Of a DNA stretch of 58,891 nt, positions 52,497 to 58,891 are shown in pieces. The DNA is from Candidatus Paraburkholderia calva. Lineage in GTDB: Bacteria; Pseudomonadota; Gammaproteobacteria; Burkholderiales; Burkholderiaceae. The notes beneath the pieces were generated by a model. That model was given only the letters and a program-made list of their open reading frames with translations, searched no databases and was not told the origin of the DNA. The stretch's first letter is position 1. Each line of letters starts with the position of its first letter. The translations under genes and the position numbers were made by a program. The stretch spans positions 1 through 58,891 of the forward strand of contig LFLF01000007.1 of NCBI GenBank assembly GCA_001184395.1. Reading direction: 5' to 3'.

Positions 52497-55166
52497 ATGT
52501 CCAAAGCCCTGATCATCGCTGAGAAGCCTTCCGTTGCGACCGACATCGCGCGTGCGCTGGGCGGCTTTACCAAGCATGACGAGTACTTCGAGAGCGATGA
52601 CTACGTGCTCTCGTCCGCCGTCGGTCACCTGCTGGAGATCGCCGCGCCGGAGGAATACGACGTCAAGCGCGGTAAATGGAGCTTCGCGAACCTGCCGGTC
52701 ATTCCGCCGCATTTCGATCTGAATCCGATCGCCAAGAGTGAGTCGCGCCTCAAGGTGCTGACCAAGCTGCTCAAGCGCAAGGACATCGACCGCCTCATCA
52801 ACGCATGTGACGCAGGGCGCGAGGGAGAGCTGATCTTCCGCCTGATCGCGCAGCACGCGAAGGCGAAGCAGCCGGTCCAGCGCCTGTGGCTGCAATCCAT
52901 GACGCCGGCCGCGATCCGCGAAGGCTTCGTGAACCTGCGCAGCGACGCCGACATGCAACCGCTTGCCAACGCCGCCCGCTGCCGCTCGGAAGCCGACTGG
53001 CTGGTCGGCATCAACGGCACGCGCGCGATGACCGCGTTCAACAGCAAGGGTGGCGGCTTCTTCCTGACGACAGTCGGACGCGTTCAGACGCCAACGTTGT
53101 CGATCGTCGTCGAACGTGAGGAGAAAATCCGCCGTTTCGTGCCGCGCGATTACTGGGAAGTGCGCGCGGAGTTCATCGCCGCGAAGGGCCTGTACGAAGG
53201 CCGCTGGTTCGATCCCAAGTTCAAGCGCGTCGAAAACGACCCCGAGCAGCGCGATTCGCGCCTGTGGAGCATGGCGGCCGCCGAATCCATCGTGGCGGCA
53301 TGCCGTGGCAAGACCGGCACCGTCACCGAAGAATCGAAGCCTTCCACGCAGATATCGCCGTTGCTGTTCGACCTGACCAGCTTGCAGCGTGAGGCCAACA
53401 GCCGCTTCGGCTTCTCGGCGAAGAACACACTCGGCCTCGCACAGGCGCTGTACGAAAAGCATAAGGTCCTCACCTATCCGCGTACCGATTCGCGCGCGCT
53501 GCCCGAGGACTACATGAGCACGGTCAAGGACACGATGACCATGCTCAAGGAGAGCAACAACTATTTGCCGTTCGCCAAACAGGTGCTCGACAAGGGCTGG
53601 GTGAAGCCGAACAAGCGCATCTTCGATAACTCGAAGATCAGCGATCACTTCGCCATCATCCCGACGCTGCAGGCGCCCAAGGCGCTGTCGGAACCGGAGC
53701 AGAAGCTGTACGACCTGGTCGTGAAGCGCTTCCTGTCGGTGTTCTTCCCGGCGGCGGAATATCTCGTGACCACGCGCATCACCGAGGTCTCGGGGCATCA
53801 CTTCAAGACGGAAGGCAAGGTGCTCGTCGAGCCGGGTTGGCTGCAGGTCTACGGCCGCGAAGCCGCGGGAGAGGACGGCAACTTCGTGCCGGTGCAGAAG
53901 GACGAGAAGGTCGATGTCGAGAAGATCGAGGCGCACACGCTCGTGACCAAGCCGCCCGCGCGCTACAACGAAGCGTCGCTGCTCTCGGCAATGGAAGGCG
54001 CGGGCAAGCTCGTCGAAGACGAAGAACTGCGCGACGCAATGGCCGCGAAAGGCCTCGGCACGCCGGCCACGCGCGCGGCGATCATCGAAGGTCTGCTCGG
54101 CGAGAAGTACATGGTGCGCGAGGGCCGCGAACTGATTCCGACCGCCAAGGCGTTCCAGTTGATGACCTTGCTGCGCGGTCTGGGCGTCGAGGAACTCACC
54201 GCGCCGGAACTGACCGGCCAGTGGGAGCACAAGCTGTCGCAGATGGAGCGCGGCAACCTTCCTCGCGACGCGTTCATGCAGGAAATCGCCCGCATGACGC
54301 AGACTATCGTCAAGCGCGCGAAGGAATACGACTCCGACACCATCCCCGGCGATTACGCGCCGCTCGAGACGCCGTGCCCGCATTGCGGCGCGCAGGTGAA
54401 GGAGAACTATCGCCGTTTCGCGTGCACGAAGTGCGAGTTCTCGATCTCGAAGATTCCGGGCGGACGCCAGTTCGAGATTCCCGAAGTCGAGGAATTGCTG
54501 CGCGAGAAAACCATCGGGCCGCTATCGGGTTTCCGCAGCAAGATGGGTCGTCAGTTCTCGGCAATCCTGAAGCTTGCCTTCGACGACGAAATGAAGAACT
54601 TCAAGCTCGAGTTCAACTTCGGCCAGGACACCGGCGGCGAAGACGGCGAACTGCCCGATTTCTCCGAACAGACGCCGGTTGGCGCATGTCCGAAGTGTCA
54701 GTCGCGCGTATACGAGCACGGCATGAGCTACGTCTGCGAGAACTCGGTCGCGAATCTGAAGACCTGCGACTTCCGTTCGGGCAAGGTCATTCTGCAGCAG
54801 GAGATCGCGCGCGAACAAATACAGAAGATGCTCGGCGAGGGCCGTACGGATCTGCTGATGGGGTTCAAGTCGTCCCGCACCGGCCGTAACTTCAAGGCAT
54901 TCCTCGTGAAGCAGCCGGACGGCAAGATCGGCTTCGAGTTCGAGAAGAAGGAAGGCAAACCGGCGGCGAAGACGGCCGCGGCCAAGCGCGGCGCGGCGGC
55001 ATCCGACGCGCTGGCGGACAACTCGGAGGACGGTGACAGCGATGTCGCCGTCGCCGCGAAGACCACGCGCGCCAAGCCCGCGACGAAGACCGTAACAGCG
55101 AAGAAAGCGCCTGCCGCGAAGAAGGTCGCGGCGAAGAAGACCGCCGCGCGCAAAACCGGCTCGTAA
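52497..55166 (+). CDS. topB: DNA topoisomerase III
   Basis: TopB decatenates DNA through single-strand passage. The 889-residue protein starts with the TOPRIM domain (SKALIIAEKPSVATDIARALGG; acidic DAGREGE near 104-110). The active-site tyrosine is Y327 in YPRTDSR. Two cysteine-rich zinc elements follow near 620-650 and 730-760 (CPHCGAQ...CTKC; CPKCQSR). A Lys/Ala-rich tail closes the protein (AAKKVAAKKTAARKTGS), likely for DNA binding. Longer than E. coli TopB because of the zinc and basic tail. ATG at 52497. Intact. Confidence 0.97.
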   Translation: MSKALIIAEKPSVATDIARALGGFTKHDEYFESDDYVLSSAVGHLLEIAAPEEYDVKRGKWSFANLPVIPPHFDLNPIAKSESRLKVLTKLLKRKDIDRLINACDAGREGELIFRLIAQHAKAKQPVQRLWLQSMTPAAIREGFVNLRSDADMQPLANAARCRSEADWLVGINGTRAMTAFNSKGGGFFLTTVGRVQTPTLSIVVEREEKIRRFVPRDYWEVRAEFIAAKGLYEGRWFDPKFKRVENDPEQRDSRLWSMAAAESIVAACRGKTGTVTEESKPSTQISPLLFDLTSLQREANSRFGFSAKNTLGLAQALYEKHKVLTYPRTDSRALPEDYMSTVKDTMTMLKESNNYLPFAKQVLDKGWVKPNKRIFDNSKISDHFAIIPTLQAPKALSEPEQKLYDLVVKRFLSVFFPAAEYLVTTRITEVSGHHFKTEGKVLVEPGWLQVYGREAAGEDGNFVPVQKDEKVDVEKIEAHTLVTKPPARYNEASLLSAMEGAGKLVEDEELRDAMAAKGLGTPATRAAIIEGLLGEKYMVREGRELIPTAKAFQLMTLLRGLGVEELTAPELTGQWEHKLSQMERGNLPRDAFMQEIARMTQTIVKRAKEYDSDTIPGDYAPLETPCPHCGAQVKENYRRFACTKCEFSISKIPGGRQFEIPEVEELLREKTIGPLSGFRSKMGRQFSAILKLAFDDEMKNFKLEFNFGQDTGGEDGELPDFSEQTPVGACPKCQSRVYEHGMSYVCENSVANLKTCDFRSGKVILQQEIAREQIQKMLGEGRTDLLMGFKSSRTGRNFKAFLVKQPDGKIGFEFEKKEGKPAAKTAAAKRGAAASDALADNSEDGDSDVAVAAKTTRAKPATKTVTAKKAPAAKKVAAKKTAARKTGS

Positions 55167-55197
55167 CCGAAGCGCGGTAAGCTTCCAGCGCACCAAA

Positions 55198-55226
55198 GCA
55201 AAAGCCCAGTCCACGACTGGGCTTTT
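55198..55226. terminator. Bidirectional terminator between topB and the LysR gene
   Basis: The perfect stem AAAAGCCCAGTC / GACTGGGCTTTT encloses a three-base loop, with T-runs on both strands. It lies 32 bases after topB and 25 bases beyond the stop of the convergent LysR gene. Confidence 0.9.
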
Positions 55227-55250
55227 CTTCTTGCCTCGGCGATATGCGCT

Positions 55251-56318
55251 TTAGAACGGTGACGGCGCCGGCATGCGTTCGCGCGTCCGGGAAGGCTTCG
55301 AGACCTTCGAGTCGAGTTCGTCGTCGAGCGAGCGCGGCTCATCCTCCGCGCGCTCCACATACTCCGGCTGCGCCGCGAGGGCGCGGCCACGGCCATCGCG
55401 CAGCCATTGCTTGCCGATCTGGTGATTCGGCGTCTGGCTGAAATATTCGACCAGATGATCGATGAAGGTCCGCACCTTTGCCGGCAGATGGCGGCGGCTC
55501 GGATACGCGACATTGATCTCGACCTGCGGCAACTGAAAATCGCTCAGCAGACGCACGAGCGTGCCGCGCGTCATGTCGTTGCCGATCAGATAGCTCGGCA
55601 GGATCGCGATGCCCATGCCGAGCAGCGCGAACTGGCGCAGCATTTCCGTGTTGTTCGCGATGATCACGTTCTGTGGACGCACGCGCACTTCTCCGTCCGA
55701 ACCGGTGAACACGCGTTCGTCGCCCCAGTACTCGGACGGCAGGCTTAGGCACGGATGCTCCAGCAGGTGCTCCGGGCGTGTCGGCGTACCGTGTTTGGCG
55801 AGGTACTCGGGCGTCGCACACACCGTCATGCAGCCGGTCGTCAAACGGCGCGTGACAACGCTCGCGCTCTTGACCTGTCGCGCGATCACGATGCCGACAT
55901 CGAAACCTTCCTCGACCAGATCGACCTGGCGGTCCACCAGCGTCACATCGGGCACGACCTTCGGATAGCGCTGTGCATACGTCTGTAACACGGGCGCGAG
56001 ATTATGCAGACCGAACACTACGGGCGCGACGATCCGCAGCGATCCGAGCGGCTCGTGACTGCGCGCGACCACCATCTGTTCGACGTCTTCCAGTTCGTCG
56101 AGAATCTGGCGTGCCCGCTCGAGGTAGACCTGACCGGACTCCGTGAGCGAGAGACTGCGCGTCGTGCGGTTCAACAGGCGCGTGCCGAGGCGGCCTTCGA
56201 GGTCCGCGACATGGCGCGTCGCCACCGCATTGGAGATGTCCATCGCGCTTGCGGCCCGTGCGAAACTGCCGAGATCCGCGACGCGGATGAATACTCTCAT
56301 CGATTGCAAATGATCCAT
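55251..56318 (-). CDS. LysR-family transcriptional regulator
   Basis: The product is 355 residues from MDHLQSMRVFIRVADLGSFA (ATG at 56318). The winged-helix domain spans about 1-60 (SNAVATRHVADLEGRLGTRL). The effector domain is of the LTTR type 2 fold common in Burkholderia (PLGSLRIVAPVVFGLHNLAP). A charged tail of about 50 residues after the effector domain is longer than usual. No adjacent divergent target gene exists, so its regulon cannot be read from context. Intact. Confidence 0.93.
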   Translation of the reverse strand: MDHLQSMRVFIRVADLGSFARAASAMDISNAVATRHVADLEGRLGTRLLNRTTRSLSLTESGQVYLERARQILDELEDVEQMVVARSHEPLGSLRIVAPVVFGLHNLAPVLQTYAQRYPKVVPDVTLVDRQVDLVEEGFDVGIVIARQVKSASVVTRRLTTGCMTVCATPEYLAKHGTPTRPEHLLEHPCLSLPSEYWGDERVFTGSDGEVRVRPQNVIIANNTEMLRQFALLGMGIAILPSYLIGNDMTRGTLVRLLSDFQLPQVEINVAYPSRRHLPAKVRTFIDHLVEYFSQTPNHQIGKQWLRDGRGRALAAQPEYVERAEDEPRSLDDELDSKVSKPSRTRERMPAPSPF

Positions 56319-56614
56319 GGGACAACTCCTGCCGCCAAAGACGGCGTTTATTTCTGTGCAGAGCAATTGGGAATTATCCTAGGACTCGAAGAATCATGCA
56401 GAAGTTGCGGAAACGCAGCGAATTTTCGAGAAATCGTCCATTTCTACGGCGCTTACACGGTGAAAGAGCACGCATTGTTGCTCTGTTTGCGACGCTGACG
56501 ATTTTTGAGGCGAGCGCAGCCCAATTTAATTTTCTGGCCGTGTCAATTTTGGCGGGTTAGGCGAGGTTTTGACGAACCCGCTGCCGGGCGGGTTCGTATT
56601 GAGGGATTGTTTCA
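56319..56614. other. Gap between LysR and pckG
   Basis: No gene is seen. A second hairpin, ACGAACCCG / CGGGTTCGT at about 56572-56598, lies here and may be an additional terminator. The LysR promoter should be at the left side. Confidence 0.5.
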
Positions 56615-56636
56615 ACCGGCGACGCTAATCGCCGGT
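56615..56636 (-). terminator. Probable terminator of pckG
   Basis: The perfect 8-bp stem ACCGGCGA / TCGCCGGT has a six-base loop, seven bases past the pckG stop. The T-run on the minus strand is weak (TTGAAAC). Confidence 0.6.
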
Positions 56637-56643
56637 CGATCGA

Positions 56644-58515
56644 TCATGCGGCGAGGCGCTTCTCCATGTCCGCTTTCGCATCCGGCAACGCACCCGGCAA
56701 GCCCTGACGGAGCTTTTCGAACAATTCGTCATGGAGCGACAGTTCGTCGCGCCACAGCGCATCGTTGACGGAAATGACCTGTTTGAACTGTTCGCGCGTG
56801 AATCCGAGCGTGCCCCAGTCGATGTCCTCATAACGCGGCGAGATGCCGAACGCGTGTTCTTCGCCCTGCGCCGTGCCTTCGATGCGGCCGATCATCCAGT
56901 TCAGCACGCGCATATTCTCGCCGAAGCCCGGCCAGACGAACTTGTCGTCGTCGCCCTTGCGGAACCAGTTGACGCAGAAAAACTTGGGCGACTTCGCGCT
57001 CATCGCTTCGAGCTTTTCGCCCATCTTCAACCAGTGGCCGAAGTAGTCCGCCATGTTGTAGCCGCAGAACGGCAGCATCGCGAACGGATCGCGGCGCACC
57101 ACGCCTTGCTGGCCCGCGGCCGCGGCGGTCGTCTCGGAGCCCATGGTCGCGGCCATGTAGACGCCTTCCGTCCAGTCGCGCGCTTCGGTGACGAGTGGCA
57201 CGGTGTTCGAGCGGCGGCCGCCGAAGATGAACGCATCGATCGGCACGCCTGCGGGGTTCTCCCAGTCCGCGTCGATCGACGGGCACTGCGATGCGGGCGC
57301 CGTGAAGCGCGCGTTCGGATGCGCGGCCTTCGCGCCGGTTTCCTTTGCGATGGCAGGCGTCCAGTCGCGGCCCTGCCAGTCGGTCAGATGCGCGGGCGGC
57401 GTATCTGTCATGCCTTCCCACCAGATATCGCCGTCGTCGGTTAGCGCGACGTTGGTGAAGATTACGTTTTCCTTTAGCGTGGCCATCGCGTTAAAGTTGG
57501 TCTTTTCGCTCGTGCCCGGCGCGACGCCGAAGTAACCCGCTTCCGGATTGATCGCATACAGGCGGCCGTCGCGGCCCGGCTTGATCCATGCAATGTCGTC
57601 GCCGATGGTCGTCACCTTCCAACCGTTGAGGTCGGCGGGCGGAATCAGCATCGCGAAGTTGGTCTTGCCGCACGCCGACGGAAACGCCGCCGCGACGTGA
57701 TACTTGCGGCCCTGCGGCGAGGTCACGCCGAGGATCAGCATGTGTTCTGCGAGCCAGCCTTCGTCGTGGCCTATCGTCGAGGCGATGCGCAGCGCGAAGC
57801 ACTTCTTGCCCAGCAGCGCATTGCCACCATAGCCGGAGCCAAAGCTCCAGATCTCGCGCTGCTCGGGGAAATGTACGATGTATTTCGTGTCGTTGCACGG
57901 CCACGCGACGTCCTTGCGGCCATCGCTCAACGTCGCGCCGACGGTATGCACGCACGGCACGAACTCGCTGTCCTCGCCGAGCACGTCGTACACCGCGCGG
58001 CCCATGCGCGTGATGATGCGCATGTTCGTCACGACATACGGGCTATCCGACAGCTCCACGCCGATATGCGCGATCGGCGAGCCGAGCGGGCCCATCGAGA
58101 ACGGCACGACGTACATTGTCCGACCGCGCATGCAGCCGTCGAAGAGGCCGTCGAGCGTGACGCGCATCTCTTGCGGATCGATCCAGTTATTCGTGGGGCC
58201 GGCGTCTTCGCGACGCTGTGAACAGATGAAGGTGCGGTCTTCGACACGCGCCACGTCCGATGGGTCCGAACAGGCGAGATAAGAGTTGGGGCGTTTCTGC
58301 GGGTTCAACTTCTTCATTGTGCCGGCGGCGACCATCTGCTCGCACAACCGGTCGTACTCCTTCTGACTGCCGTCGCACCACTCGATCCGGTCGGGCTTGG
58401 TCAACACGGCGATGCGCTGCACCCATTCGATCAAGCGTCGGTGACGCACGTGTGCCGGTGCTTCTACTTCGACGGCGTTGTTATCGTTGTTTTCGACTAC
58501 TGCGGGCTGGTTCAT
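56644..58515 (-). CDS. pckG: Phosphoenolpyruvate carboxykinase (GTP)
   Basis: PckG converts oxaloacetate and GTP to phosphoenolpyruvate, the entry to gluconeogenesis. The product is 623 residues from [20 protein letters not shown] (ATG at 58515); a longer frame running into the IS is spurious. The P-loop with the reactive cysteine is FPSACGKTN at 278-286 (C282). IGDDIAWIK carries the metal and kinase-2 Asp residues, and [11 protein letters not shown] and NWFRKG are family blocks. It lies about 230 bases downstream, in transcription direction, of the right IS copy. Intact. Confidence 0.97.
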   Translation of the reverse strand: MNQPAVVENNDNNAVEVEAPAHVRHRRLIEWVQRIAVLTKPDRIEWCDGSQKEYDRLCEQMVAAGTMKKLNPQKRPNSYLACSDPSDVARVEDRTFICSQRREDAGPTNNWIDPQEMRVTLDGLFDGCMRGRTMYVVPFSMGPLGSPIAHIGVELSDSPYVVTNMRIITRMGRAVYDVLGEDSEFVPCVHTVGATLSDGRKDVAWPCNDTKYIVHFPEQREIWSFGSGYGGNALLGKKCFALRIASTIGHDEGWLAEHMLILGVTSPQGRKYHVAAAFPSACGKTNFAMLIPPADLNGWKVTTIGDDIAWIKPGRDGRLYAINPEAGYFGVAPGTSEKTNFNAMATLKENVIFTNVALTDDGDIWWEGMTDTPPAHLTDWQGRDWTPAIAKETGAKAAHPNARFTAPASQCPSIDADWENPAGVPIDAFIFGGRRSNTVPLVTEARDWTEGVYMAATMGSETTAAAAGQQGVVRRDPFAMLPFCGYNMADYFGHWLKMGEKLEAMSAKSPKFFCVNWFRKGDDDKFVWPGFGENMRVLNWMIGRIEGTAQGEEHAFGISPRYEDIDWGTLGFTREQFKQVISVNDALWRDELSLHDELFEKLRQGLPGALPDAKADMEKRLAA

Positions 58516-58742
58516 CGAGCTGTCTCCATACTCTGCAATGAAAACCTTGAGGCCCCGTGACGCTGCATTGAGAGAGGCGCTGGCCATTTGGCCATTGCGT
58601 ACCGCGGGGCTGCTCGTGTTCTTTTCGTGACACGAGGCGGTACGCAAGCTAATGCCGCGTCGAGGGCATGACACTTTGCGCAAGCAAAGCCACGGCGTGT
58701 CGCGGCTTGCATGGCAAAGGAACAAACTGTTAAAAAGAGATA
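58516..58742 (-). promoter_or_regulatory. pckG upstream region truncated by the IS
   Basis: Only 227 bases of native sequence remain between the pckG start and CTAA (58743-58746) at the IS border. No gene is seen. The native pckG promoter must lie here, or expression depends on read-through from the element. Confidence 0.5.
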
Positions 58743-58746
58743 CTAA

Positions 58747-58891
58747 GGCAACGTTGAAGCAGCCGGTTGTATTCATCGATTCAGGCGCAAACAGCGGCAG
58801 ATTCATCGTGAGTGAGGCTTTGCGCCTGGATTTCCGGTCCACCAGGGTGTTGCGCCTGGGCCTGCGGCCCGCTTTCCCCCATTACGGGCGA
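58747..58891 (-). mobile_element. IS5-family insertion sequence, 3' end (right copy)
   Basis: It starts with GGCAACGTTGAAGCAGCC and matches 312-456 in inverted orientation with two differences. The last codons of its transposase (Arg-Pro-stop) are at 58882-58890, on the minus strand. The flanking CTAA at 58743-58746 again fits the YTAR target. The rest of the element is outside the window. Confidence 0.9.

Noticed and set aside
52458-54383. A 641-codon minus-strand open frame opposite topB
   Set aside because: It is a shadow of topB with no recognisable domain.

Overview
The window is high-GC bacterial DNA with betaproteobacterial (Burkholderiaceae) gene content and order: queA-tgt-yajC-secD-secF, gatCAB divergent from mreBCD-mrdA-rodA, def-fmt-htpX-rsmB-DUF4390-ntrY, metX-metW, and a RegB/RegA-type pair. 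The proteins look closest to Burkholderia sensu lato (Paraburkholderia/Caballeronia). This placement comes from recognising families and synteny, not from a database search.

Layout. Both ends lie inside copies of the same IS5-family element, facing inward (1-456 on +, 58747-58891 on -). Next to the left copy is a decayed M23-peptidase-like gene (457-1088). Region 1381-7345 (-) holds protein export (secF, secD, yajC) and queuosine insertion (tgt, queA). Region 7418-12707 holds recG, oxyR, a truncated catalase pseudogene and ppk2. Region 12795-16129 (-) is gatCAB. Region 16503-22911 (+) is the rod-shape/elongation cluster. Region 22967-26300 (-) has two decayed genes followed by the preQ0 genes queD, queE and queC. 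A tRNA-Phe gene is followed by a two-component system, a DUF4390 gene, a shattered rsmB, htpX, a broken LysE exporter, fmt and def (26672-35444). A broken dprA, a thioredoxin-like gene and xth follow. Region 38579-42710 is a continuous block of decay: a three-gene accessory operon (HEPN-like protein, small protein, P-loop ATPase), an M48 peptidase and an AmpG-type transporter. Then come metX-metW, a broken HAD hydrolase, argB, regB/regA, a broken chemoreceptor, a broken NCS2 permease, topB, a LysR regulator and pckG.

Main message. About 35 genes are intact and about 15 are pseudogenes, and the split follows function. Translation, secretion, envelope growth, amino-acid, queuosine and central-metabolism genes are clean. 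Catalase, DNA uptake (dprA), chemotaxis, exporters and permeases, rRNA methylation (rsmB), envelope proteases and a defence-like operon carry several lesions each. The lesions include a 7-bp tandem duplication, dinucleotide indels, internal deletions and in-frame stops, so not only the homopolymer slips typical of sequencing error. With IS copies at both borders, this is what early reductive evolution in a host-restricted symbiont looks like. Leaf-nodule Burkholderia/Caballeronia symbionts of Rubiaceae and Primulaceae are a plausible example (inference).

How the genes work together. SecD, SecF and YajC assist SecYEG. QueD, QueE and QueC make preQ0, and Tgt and QueA install and modify the queuine precursor in tRNA. 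GatCAB completes Gln/Asn-tRNA charging. MreBCD, PBP2 and RodA build the sidewall. RegB/RegA and NtrY with its regulator are complete signalling pairs that survive amid the decay.
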